The translations under genes were made by a program, and so were the position numbers. Below, piece after piece: positions 22,401-35,800 of a stretch of DNA of 64,000 nucleotides (positions within the stretch are counted from its first letter, which is position 1; each line of letters begins with the position of its first letter). The notes under the pieces were generated by a model. It searched no databases and was not told where the DNA came from. It saw only the letters and a program-made list of their open reading frames with translations. Origin of the DNA: Lamellibrachia columna (Eukaryota; Annelida; Polychaeta; Sabellida; Siboglinidae). The DNA is taken from contig OY759269.1 of NCBI GenBank assembly GCA_963662155.1, positions 19,502,864 to 19,566,863 of the forward strand, given 5' to 3'.

Positions 22401-25400
22401 TCTGAAAACAACCATAGTAAACTGAACCTGTGTGACAATTTTGAGACTGTAAATAAGAAAAGGCTTTATTTCACAGTGGTCTCATGGCATCTTGTAGCAA
22501 TTCAATTGCTGCTTCCATAATTCCCAGTATTTATCCGAAATTAACTATTGCAACAATTTTTGTCGCATCAATTCGATAAATTAGTTATTTCTATATCAAC
22601 ATACACAAATATATTGCTAGATATGGATCATTTGTTGGTAGCACAAAAACCAGGCCAGCCAGTCGACAATAGTTGTGTTCTAACTCACCGACACAGGACT
22701 TGTGTGGGTCACCTGTTATCTGAGTGTATCTGACCTCACAACGTCCACAGACAAGATTGCTTAATCCTGGGTGACACTGCTCACAATTGTCTGGACAAGC
22801 TATCAACACAAATGTTTGGTGTTACGTCGCTTGGTTCAATGTGTGGTTGACTAGAATCTGTTAGCAAAAAATCTATGGAATTCTAAAAAAATATTATATA
22901 GAACTTTATAAAAAAATTACAGAATTCTATACAGTATAGTAGATTTGTGCATAGAAAGCTACATAATACTACATATTCAATAAAAATAATTATATTGTAT
23001 AGAATTTTATAGAATTCTACAGAGCATAGTGAAATATTGTATAAAATACTAGAGAATACTACAAATATTATATAGATATGTCCAATAGAATATTCTATAA
23101 AAATTCTAAAGAATATATTCTGAATTCTACAAAGTTGTGTCCCCAAAAATCCTATACAACATTCTATAAATGTTTAGGGGATTGTTGGAAAGGGTAGATT
23201 AACACACGTCTCGTCATAAAACTTGTCAATCACTACACACAGGAAATCTTGTCAAACGAGTAATTAAAAGATGATGAGGAAACCTATGTCAAACAGCATG
23301 AAGAATCTCGATACAAAAGACATATGCATATTCGTTGAACTAGGGAGGGGTTACATAGTTTACATAGTACAATACCTACCTACAAAGCACTGTACTGGCC
23401 ATTTGTAGAAAAACAATATAACAAAATCATACATTAGTTCACTAGAACTAACACAAATGAAGCATGTTACAAATCACATGTGTTGACTATCACCTTCACA
23501 TTTTCCGTTATTGAGGCTAAATTTCACTTGACACATTGCACAGGTGAATGTCTTCTTTCCAGCCTCGTAGTAACAGTCTACACAGTTTTTCGGGCATGCT
23601 GAAAGAACATACACTCCATGTTCACATACTGCTTGTGAACTGTGTTAGTATTCACTGCCTCTGTATTACACATATTTACACTGCGATTCCACACTGTTTT
23701 TTTGCTTTTTATGGTCAGCTTTCACTATTCATAGTATTCACACTAAATCTGAACAACGTTGATACACCATGTTCACACAAAGTGTTCAAAGTGATCACAC
23801 ACTTTGTCCACACATGGGTTGCATGCAGTAACTACACTTTGTTCACATAATGGTTGTACAATATGTGAACACTTGCTACAGACAAACATCATATTGCATA
23901 TAGTTTACACAAATGTTCATACATAACACAGGTATATAACACGGTACTGGCCACAACGGGGATTTCAAAGTTGTTACCTTTAAGCGGATGTTACCAACAT
24001 CGGAAGTCTTTATAGCGAGAGGCCGCTGTACATTAATATCTTCATAACTGTTATGAATTGCATAATAATTAATAAGTGTATTTTTTACCATAAAACAGAT
24101 TCTCATTCCATTCCTTTTACAGGAATTTAAATGGTCTAAACAATAAACATGGCTACCATTCCAATGACAACCACGTGCCAAAAACCCATCTAAACCCTAC
24201 GTGAATTATACAACTAAAGTAAATTAGACAAATAAAGCATTTACTAGACTTATGCTACACTGTGACTCAACTTAACCCACACCCAGTGTTAGCTGAGCCA
24301 GCTCACCAACCCTATTTGAATCAGATACATATAATTATCTATGCACACTAGATATATTATCTTGATATAAAATGATCTATTAATAATCATAGTTTATGGG
24401 AGTAAAAACGATTCCGACTTATGAATATGATTGTGCCCTAGATATCCAAAAGAATTAAACATGGCTCAACTAGCACTGCCTTTCCCTATGCTAGTTATGA
24501 CAACATGAGAATGACAGAAATTAAGAATCGACAGAAAATTATCATTCAATATTTGTTATCCAGGAAACTTACGGGCACAGCTCCCACCTAGCCCCTGTCC
24601 AAATTTTTTTTCACATGCATGTTGGCTACACATGGTTTTGTCACTCTGTGCATTATACACACATTCATCGCAGTTGTCCGGGCAAGCTACAACAATAATA
24701 CAGTGCTCATAAGTGGTTTGTATATAGCGACAAATACTAAGACAGGTAACAGCACACAATACATGGTGCTACAACACATATATTTTATTATGTTCAGGGT
24801 ACAAAGTCTGACTGTTGCTATCATAAAATCGTGTTACATAGCATACACTAGTAACACCGGATTTAAGTGACCGTTCAAGGATAATAAAAAATTTGTTTAT
24901 GTGACAGTGGACGCAGCGTTGATCACAGTGGATTTCGGGTGACCTCGTGAATGGTAAATGCTAGTCAGTAGTGATATAGTTGGTATTTGTAGCGGGTGGC
25001 TGCCAGAGACAATTAAATGGTATCATTATCATTGTTTGCTAGTCTACATATATGAATAGTATCAGGATAGCTTCACTGAAACTGTTTTACGAAGCAATGC
25101 AGCATGAATTATATGCGAACAATGGTTGCTAGAGTGTTAGGCTGATTACTCCCATGCGTGTAGTGATACAGAGCACTATTTTTAGAGCCACGTGACCTAG
25201 ATCAGGCCTCACTTGATCTCAATAATTTAATTTGGGTCAACGTGAAATCTTTGCTCTGCAAAACCTCAACCTTGGTGAGTGCTTTCATCAGCATCGACAC
25301 TGATCTACATCCACCATTTTGAAACCAACACTAGCATAATCGTCAATCGTTTTAAAGAAGAAGCAAAGACCGAAGCACGAAACAGATAAGTATAAGTATT

Positions 25401-27881
25401 GGTGTTTTGTAGCATTAAGTGGCGAATGATCATGATGGCAGAGGACAAGCCATTGTCGTGGGTTCTCGGGGACAGCCACATGCGCTGGCTAGAAAAGTTC
25501 ATCTCGACATCAGTTTCAGACCAGGGTCGTTGCTGGAAGGTGTGGATTGCAGGACTGCATTCCACGGGTATCATGGTGGAATTATGACTTCCATGCAGCG
25601 GCATCAAGGGATCGAGCAGAAGTTGGAAGGTTGGTGTGTACAATGGATTTGCTTTGTGCAGTAAAAAGCAGGGTAGTTTGCTAATCTGTGGAATGACATA
25701 TCGACAAAACATTGTAACCCATGGGGTAAAAGCGGGGTAGTTTGTTAATCTATGGAGTGACATATAGATTAACACTTTTTGTAACCCATGCGGTGAAAGC
25801 GGTGTAGTTTGTTCATAGAGGTCAGCTTTTACCAATAAGTTGTGGGTCATAGGTGGGTGATATAGCCGAAACTCTGATATGGATAGTGTAGATATCTAAA
25901 GCCCAATTGCTATAAATCTCCACATATCTGAACTATTGCCTATATGTTGCAGGTGCATTGCATTGTGTGGGGATGTAGTCAAGACTCTTACAGTGGCAGA
26001 GTCGATAGCTATTATCTTGATATTATTGTGAAATTAGCAGGTACACTGCATTGGGAAGTAGCTTAGGCTCTGACAGAGTCAATAGATACATTATAACCAG
26101 CATTTTAACTGGCAGGCAGATTGCTAAGAGGAGGAAGTGGATGAAACATTTAGGTAGTACAGCAATGAAATTGTGAAGTTTTGTTATTCTATGCTGTGTA
26201 AATGGAAGATAAGTTTTAAACCATCATGAAAATGACATTGAGATTGAGATGACCAACAGAGGTCTGCTGTTATTCAGGTAGTTTAACATGTGAAACTTGT
26301 GAAATGAACCGTTGACAGTGGTCGTTAATGACAGGTGGTCGACTGAGCAGGTTTAACTGTATATCTATTCTAACATCCTGTTCCTGATATGTCATATGGG
26401 TTTCCTCAAATCACAATGGCCTTCCATTTCTATTCGTCCTTAAATGATTTTTCTGTTGCTATAATTACTGTGGTTGCCACTCCTGCAGCATAGTTTATTA
26501 GTTTTCCTTCTCTAGAGTAGGTAAGTCCACAACAGGAAACACATTTAATCCATGTGAGATTTGTTTTTCCCCTGGTAGAGGCAGCAAATAAAAAGGACCA
26601 ACATTTTTTTATTTCTCTTCCGAAAGACAGGCAAAGCAGGGTTAACAAAACTGCCCAAGTATTGAAATGGTGGCAGGTGAAATTCGGTCCACTTAATCGA
26701 CAGTCCGGCGTTCGATCACCAAGCTGCTATGGTCTTCATGTATATCACGTACCTTTACAGTCCATGTTGCTCAGCTGAATATGATGTGGCTTACAATGGC
26801 CAGGATGACATCTGGGGGTGTTGGGCGTTTCTTTAACATAATCACACTCCAGACACCCATCTAGGCAGGCTACAAGATGAGACATGGTCATATCTTTATA
26901 AACCACAACAAACTGAGACAACATATTGTATGCCATACCCATGCTAGATGTCCATCGAGGGGACTGCTTTGATGTTTTTCGAGGATATCTCATATAATAA
27001 AATATATAAATGGCTTCCAAAGAAGTCAGCTGTATTGTTGTCTGCTCTGTGCTGCCACCAAGGGGCACCCCAGAAGGCGGGCAAGTAAAACCCGGGCAAG
27101 GCGGACAAGAATTAACAAACTTATTTATGTGTAATAGTGCCGTGCTCCCACTTTACATGCAAAGTAGTTACTGACGCTTTTATTGTTGTTGATTTTTGTG
27201 CTTTCTTCCTTATTTTCAATGCTTAGTTTAAATGCGATTGTACATCATTGATGAAATAGGAAGTTGGAAGATGTCAAAACCGCTTTCCCCACTTTTGGCT
27301 TTATATTAGATGAACACGGGGGTTTGTCCCTTAGTATTTGGTGTTCATGGGGTTTTCTGCACAGACAGGCTTCCTGTTTCTTCATCGGTATTCTTGGCTT
27401 ATGTTTATATAGGCTAGCGAAATGGCCCCACCTTTTTGTAATTAAATTTGTGTATTAGTGGTGGAATGTCTGTATTCTTTGCATTACATGTTCATGACGA
27501 CTTCTTGATGAATATATGTTATCGTCATGCTCGTAGGAATGTGGGTTCTGAGAAACTTGCCAGACGGGGCTGTACATGTTTGCTTTGAGGAGCTCACATT
27601 TCTGTTAATGTTCTTCCCAAAGTGGCTGCGTGATAAGCAGTCCACTTTGCAATAAAAACGTCATTTATTTGGCCCGTTTCAATTCTCTACTGCATCCGAC
27701 TTGTGTTGGTTATTGCATAAATATAATTTACTTTTTATTATTCAAGTCTATTTATTTATTTATTATTGTTTTGTTATTATTAATATAATTATCAGTTCAA
27801 TATTTGCACCTGTGTGCGTGCATGCGTGCGTGCGTGCATGCATGCGTTGGTAGGTGGGTGTGGTGTGTGTGCTTGCATGCA

Positions 27882-27913
<32 letters not shown>

Positions 27914-30900
27914 TGTGTGAAACTTGCGATGCCAATGTATGCGCAAATACAAAAGGCTGAATGTTTCAAACCTTTTATAAATGAATAAAATTAATATTCT
28001 GATCATTCTTAGCTTGGTTTCATTGTTTTTATTTTGGTAATTGCCAACAAACCAAAACTTGATCAATATACAGTGCTCGAAGAGTCGTGCATATAGTTAC
28101 AAGCTACATTCATTACAACAATACATTCACAATCTCTTCATAACAGAACACTTTTATCAAATGCCCATGCAAGTGGAACACATGGATGTCTCTACACCAA
28201 CAGACAACGGTAATACTACTAAAAACATCAACTGAATAAAGAATCATCTCAGCTAAAAACTATCAAAATGAGGTAATTATGTCAATATAGGGATCAACGC
28301 AATAATTTCATCCACTGATGAAATATTAAAAACATAGAATGTATTCAGCACTCAAAGAGCCGTGCATGTTGCTTCAAGCTACAATCGATACAAAAATGCA
28401 TTCACAATCTCTTAGAACTCTGGAATATTTACTAATTAATATTTACTAATAACTATGACCTATCCATCATTTTTTTAGTTAATGTCTTCCAAACATTTAA
28501 ATAAAATTAAAAAAATTCATCTTATTTATGTGTAAAAAGCAAAGATTGTATGGAAATGGCACCCTTCATCCCGGTCAAGGGATGAAGGTGAAGGTAAAAA
28601 AGAGAACGCTATTATGGCGAAGGACATATGCAACAAAGCCATGGTACATGTGTGTCAGATGGGATTTTAACATTCGACAATGTTGAGTTGTTATTTAACC
28701 TTTATTTTATATTTGTTAAATTGTTGGTAACACACACGCATGCACGAAAAGCTACAACTACTTTGCATGTAAAGCGGGAGCACGGCACTATTACGCATCT
28801 TTGTTAATTCTTGACCGCCTTTTACTTGCCCGCCTTTTAGGGTGCACCACCACCACCAAGTGATAGCATAACTGACATCTGATGTGAACGCCTTATATAA
28901 TTCAATCTGAAGGAAACCAATCTGGCAGATTTTAATACAACAAATGAACAATATTTTGTTATGTTTACTTACTTCAGAGAAAAAAGCACCTTTATTTAAA
29001 TTAATAAAATATTACATCAAAAGTAACAACAACATCAATATTCAGAATGTTTTATTACCAATACAGTCAAACCTCAATATTAAGGTTACCTACAGGATTG
29101 GGTCAAAACTGATCTGAATAGCGGTCTAATAATTCTAATACTGGTACATAGCCCACATTGGCAATAGTCTACGACAGGTGGCTATTGTCTACAAGGTGAC
29201 CATGTTAGTTTGACTAATGTCCTATACTTTACTATTATGAAAATAATTCCCAGGGTGATCACAATGACGAGGTGGCTGTATTAATGGGGTGACCGTAAAA
29301 CGAGGTTTGACAGTACATCTTTTGTAATTGTGGTTCTTTATGAACTATTAATCTCAGTGGCATCATTGTGACTGCTTACCAATACAGCTGATGCCTAATG
29401 GATGTATGACCATCGCTTCAATACACACCAAGCAGTGGGTCACAGCGTCACACTTGAGGCAATTTTTGAAGCAGCCTGTTCCACAGAAACAATACATCAT
29501 CACCCTGCGCAAGTTTTACTCACATGCAGTCTCGTCTTTGTTGGTGCCTGAGACGTAATACTCAGGGGTGGCTCTCAGCTCCACCGCCAGTTGTAGGATG
29601 TTTTTATGTTGCCCCTAATGCAGCGCCCATCCTATTATCAGAATTAGAGTTTCTTCCATTTCTCTGTGTGGGATATTTTACTTTCCATGGCTGGACACTA
29701 GATAGAAGGGACAAACAGCTTTCAGTATCTCTCCTGAAAGACACAGGCAATGTGAGGTGAGCTAAATCGCCCAAGTTTCAAAACGGCAGCAGGTGGACTC
29801 AAACCAGGACACTCTCGATCAACAGTCCAGTAGTCAGCCGCACACCATATAAACAATGCCGTCCATCATGACGTGTATTCAAATTGTAACTGGCATAACC
29901 TTACCCCGGACTTCAGGGATAAAGAGGAGTGAAATAAAGTTATCCCTTTGCCTATGGTCTTGCATGACTCCTACACGTTGTTTAGACTGTATGATTTAAA
30001 TTATTATTATTGTTGGACAAGCTGTAATCATTACATTAAAAAATTACGTCACGTATGTAACTGTCATCATGTTCTGTAATCACTTACAATAAAAGCTACA
30101 CCAATACATAATTTCTTACCTTAATTCTAGAAGAGAATTAGTACATTCGGGTATTTTAATGACACATTTAGTAAACACAAAATATCAATGTACACGAGTG
30201 TAGCTGGATTACTGTAATAATAATAATACTTAATTTATTATTATTATACAGTGCAGTCTTTCGTTTTTATATATACTTAATCAGTCATTTCGCGTAATGA
30301 CTGAAACAGTGCTTCCCTTGGTTAATGACAAGTGATGTGGGCAAACTTTGCTGTTTTTTATCTACCTAGCCCGATATTTTCAGAAATTGCCACCTAGCAG
30401 CAATCTATTTATCACACTCAAAAATATTTTTTTTATATTGTAATGAAATTATGATTTAAAATTATTGTTCGGGTTCACTTTGGATCGTGTAGAACACCAA
30501 GAATTGAAGTTACTCCACATTATCGAAACCACTTATCATCAAATGAATGTTTTTATTACGAGGTGCAATACCCCAGTCTCCCTATGTGCGCTTTGCGTCA
30601 TTGTACCCAGAGCAAACACAAGTGAACTATCAGTTACAATTTGTCTTCTATTCTGTATCTTAAATTAACTGTTGGAAATGTTACATGCATACTTAAGACA
30701 TAACAACACTGTCTTATTGAACAACATATAACTTTATTATGATTCTATAACTTGCAGTAGTCTACTGTGTCATTGGAAATTATATCAATGTGTTACACAC
30801 ACAATATATCAACACGCCATATTCTCATAATTATATGTATGGATATGGATAAGAGCATATACCCCGGGGTAGTTGTTTTTAAGCCAAGAATGTTAAATTC

Positions 30901-32814
30901 ATAATATTTTACATCACAGTATTAGTGAAAGCTAATATTGTATTCAACAAATATTACTAAATAATTATTATACTCACTAGTTATCATGAAAGACAAGTGA
31001 AGCATACTAGTAGGTATACTTGCCACTGAGAGAAATCATACACATTACCCAGAGGATATTTATAAAAGATGACAAATCAAATTATGTCTGGTCTTAAAAG
31101 GAGAATTTACTTTACTAATAACTTGATTATTAGTTATTAGCATGTCATATGGTTCGTTCTCACTTGTTTGGGCAGCTCAGATTGTTGTGACACCGGCTGT
31201 TACACATTCGTTTTGCTTTGTAGCACTTGCACTTGTTGCTAGTACATTTTTTATAGAAGACTGCAACAGTCACACCTGACAAAACCTTGTCCACAAGTTG
31301 CTGAAGTTTTTAATGCATGGCGGAGAGATATATGTTGGTCTTGGTTGGTGTCTGACTGGGATAGAAGGCGTTGTGGGCATAAGTCGAATTGTCTGCGTGA
31401 ATATTTATCAGGATCCCAGTCTTCACAGCAGTGGTGTATAAGTTGTTGTTGCCATGTTCAGTGATGACCTCCAGGATGTTACGTGGATCCCCCCTTCCTC
31501 TATCCACCATAGGGGTGGGAACTGGGTATTGCAGGGGCTCTGAACAGGAGAAATATATCCAACAGCTGGATAGTCACTTCTGCTGCTCGCTTCAAGGCCG
31601 TATGATACAGAACTTTGTGAGATGGCACTGATAAACAATGATCCACTTGAAATGTGACTGGGGGATGATTGCATGTCGATAAGGATGATGTCATAGGTGT
31701 TCTCAATGCACACATGATATATTGGCTCTTCTTGTTCTGTTCTTCATTTCTTTTTCAACTTCTCGATGTCACTGCAAAAAATTTTGTGGCAGAAATACCT
31801 TAGGTTTTCACCTGTCTGGCCTGGGGCGAGGAATAATTTCTATGACATAATTCTGGTATGATGTCATTACTGCATAATTACATGTTAGCTATGGCGCATT
31901 TGAAAGAGTATTCAACTATATTTCCACCCATACCTCATTTCTTATAGGTTGGAATATTTGCATTGATTAAATGGACTACTATCTACCCCTCAAATTGTGA
32001 AATGTCTGGTAAATTTCTCACACTTAAAATCAAGAAACAATGTTCAGCACAAGAAACTACAAATAAAAATTGGTACTTGCTGAGTATTGTAGTATCCATG
32101 GCGTGTCTTCGAAGATTCATCAATTGCCGCAAGTATGAGTTGTTCTGTAGTATTGAAATATTCCACTTTGGGAATTAGATGTTTTTGACATATTTTAGAC
32201 CTTTTGCAGAGTTCTTCCTTAAATTGTACTTCGTAATTATCCTGTGCTATTGTCATAGCTATGCCAAGAGGCAAGTGATTAAAACCTACTGATTGTGTTC
32301 TTTTTATAGGGACAGGCAATGCACAATAGCCAGTTGAGATAGTCACCCTTGTTAGGCAATTAGCATTCCCAGTTGGAGAACGGTTAGGTCATCCATTACC
32401 TGTCCATCAAATCAGAGAACACGAGTGAGATAGCTGTCAATCACACTGTCGGGGGAGGGTCTTGTACCCAGAGAGGGATTGTACCCAGAGAGGGATAAAT
32501 TATTAGCAAAATGTTGCCATTTGCAAATATATAGCAAATATTTATTAATTTTTTTTATTTACTTGAGTAATGTGAATGTCTAAAGAATTATGAAAGCTGA
32601 CATTAATGACAATTAACATTGCAACAATATATAATGACAAAAGTACACAAATTGTTATTACACAGTATGACTGAAATGGTCACCAGTCAAACTGTGTAAT
32701 AACAGTGCCTTAATTCCAGTCAGTTCGCGTAATAACTGAAATTTTCTGTCATTTCGCGCAATGCCTAAACATGTCAGTCATTACGTGAAATGACTGATTA
32801 CGCAGACTGACTGT

Positions 32815-32860
<46 letters not shown>

Positions 32861-35800
32861 AGTATACATACAAACCAATAATGAAGATATGATATTAAGT
32901 AACTCATTCAAATTTCTGTTAACATTGTTGAGTACAAATTGAAATTGTAAATCGTATCTTAGCAACTAACTAATTGTAATGGTATTTTGCAAGGTGTGAG
33001 GATGATTGTAACTGCAAATTCCTGGGGTGATACCAATACATTAATTTTTTTAAATCTAGTCGATTTTAGTTGCTGAAAAACATTAGAAAAACAAATATAT
33101 TGCACAAATGCATGACGGAAAGAGGCAAAATTTGCCACACCAGTGTAGACTTGGTGTGACATGTTAATTACCTGTGCAACCGGTATTGTCAACGAAGTAA
33201 TGATCTTTGCACATGAAACAAGCAGGCCGAGATTCTTCTTTATCGTATTGGCACCTGAGACAGTTTTCTGGACAACCTGTGAAAACACACATTTTTATTA
33301 TTGTACACTCATGAAGTACTACCCGATCAACCTGTTGTGGTTAACTACCGTAGTGGTCGCCTGTTAGACAAACTATATTCGACCGATTATTATACTTACC
33401 TACACAAGACTTATAATTACAGCCATTCCTATTATGGCAATCTTCACAAAACTTATAACTACAATCATTCCTGTTATGACAACTATATTTGTCCTATTAT
33501 GGCAACCCCTACAGAACTACTCTAACTACAGCCTTTACTGAAGCATTTCGTTTCAAATGTTTGTACGAATCTCTGTCTCTGCTGTCAGAGTCCAGGTCTC
33601 GCATCCGAGGATGGATACAGTAAGAGCTCTATAGAGCTTGAGCTTGGTTTGGAAACTGATGTCTCTGCTCTCCATATCATGTTAAGTCTTGACATAGCAG
33701 ATATAGCCACTGCGATCCTTACTTTGATTGGTCTACTAAGTAGACTCTTTCAAATATCTTGGGTCCACTCTACTTCCAAAAGGTTCTGGTTCTTGCCATT
33801 CATCATGATGTTAACTGGTGTCTTCTGGTTGGTACTGTTGACAAGTACTTTGCTTTTCTCTGAGCTGACTTCCATTCCGTAAACGCTTGCCTTTTCTTCC
33901 AGTCTGGTAGTGAGGTCTTGAAGTTCATTCTCGCTGCCTCCCATGAGGTCAACATCATCCGCAAAACAAAGAATACAAATTCACCTCAACCAATAGATAT
34001 GGTGGTGCTGAAGTCTTGGAGGGTCTCCAGCATGATGTTCTCGAGGAATATATTGAAGAGATCAGGCGAGAGTGGGCATCTGTGACAAACTCCAATAGTT
34101 GTCTTGAAAAGTTCTCCAAGTTGGTTGTTTAGAAGTACAGCACTGTTTGAGTTGGTGTAGAGTGACTGTAAGATTTGTCTCATACTTTCATCGAAGTTTT
34201 TCATGACTTGCCATAAGCCTTCGTGCCACATACGGTCAAACACAATATGGTCAATGAAATTGTGGATCAGGTAGTTTTGGTGAAGCAGATGTTTTTCTAG
34301 GATTAGTCTTACGTTGAAGATCTGCTCAGTGGTGCTTCTCCTGGCCCTAAATCCTGCCTGTTCTTCAGCCAGTATTTCTTCTGCTTTTCCTTTGAGTCTG
34401 TTCAAGATGACTCATAGCATGATCTTGCTTGAGTGACTGATGAGGCTGATGGTTCTATGATTTTTGCAGTCTTAGATTTCTTTTTGGAGGAGTGGAATGG
34501 ATTGAGTCCATTCTCTGGGCCATTCCTTTTTTCCAGATCCTCTGGCATAGTGTAGCAAGGACCTTTTTAGAGCTCTTGTGTTTGAGCAGCTCTACTGGAA
34601 TGTTGTCGGCGTCAGGTGATTTCCCTCTTTTCTGTGTGCGCAATGCCTCATGTACTTCTTCTTTTATCAAATGTATATCATCTGTTTCATCAACACTGCT
34701 GGTTTTACTTTCCAGAATGCTGGTCAGGCCTGAGGTCAATTACATTGTAATTATTAAATATTTTCAAGTACTAGTAATGGATGGAACAGAACACAATGTA
34801 ATAGTATAAGGTAACGTAATATTAATTGAGCTATTACATTTCTATTATAATTTGGATTAATGCTGGCTTATTTTATGTTAGCTCCAATAACAAACAAAGC
34901 CATTGGGTAAGACAACCAAGGCTATAAACTCAAAACGAAGCCACAAATGCGTGTGAGCAACACCAAAGAGAATATCTTGGCATCACGTGATGAAAGGATA
35001 CACTTCAAACAAGTAACTGTTATTATCTGGTTTGAGCAAATCTGAAATGAGTTCTTGTATCCATAAAATACTGGCCGACATGTTATGGTGCATATTCAGA
35101 TTCTGTTGTCACTGTAGTTAATTGACAATTGCTTGAATAATTAGTTGTTGTTGAGAATTACTGTACTACTGAATGGAAAGTTAAAATATGTAGCATAATA
35201 CGCCTGTACGCACTCCAAAATGTTTGATTGAAAGCAAATATTTGCAATGGAAAAAATTAAATAATAGTAGATTCATATGTAATAGATTACTGTGCCTTCA
35301 CGATGTAATAGTGATAGTAATAGAAAGGAAACAAAGTAATAATAATAGATTACACTGTAATGTAATCAGGGTTGTTTGATTTAAATCATGATTTAAATCG
35401 CTCCAAAAAAATCATTGATTTATGATTTTTTTTACTTCCAGTTTTTTTAATCGCTGATTTATATGAATTTAACACAAATAATTGTTTACAAGCATCGAGA
35501 TCAACAAAGTTTTGTGTTTTTTAATACAAAAACACAAAGTGTGCACACTTGTGTAGCTGTATTGACACCAAATAGCCTGATAGTCAAATATTTTATGACA
35601 TTGTGTATACCAGATTTCAAAAAAATCAAATAAATCTAAAAAATCCGATTTAAATAAAAAAAATCCGATTTTTTTTATTAAAAAAAAAAGTAATGATTTT
35701 TTTCAACCCTGAATGTAATTGACCCCAGGCCTGATATCGGTATTTAGTTTCAGTTCGTAATTGTAGAGCTCTTGGTAATAACTTGGCCGCGTTATCAGTT

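Larger units (their letters stand above)
27063..28852. mobile_element. DNA transposon-like element with about 100-bp inverted ends
   Basis: The left end (27063-27170, GGGCACCCCAGAAGGCGGGC onward) is matched in inverse orientation by 28750-28852. Shared blocks include GGCGGGCAAGTAAAA, AAGAATTAACAAA and AGTGCCGTGCTCCC. The octamer CCACCAAG lies on both sides (27055-27062 and 28853-28860), a possible 8-bp target duplication. The interior holds a (GCGT)n tract and a direct duplication but no recognised transposase. Confidence 0.65.

Noticed and set aside
27763..28066. His/Thr/Ala-rich minus ORFs
   Set aside because: They are a translation of a (GCGT)n microsatellite.
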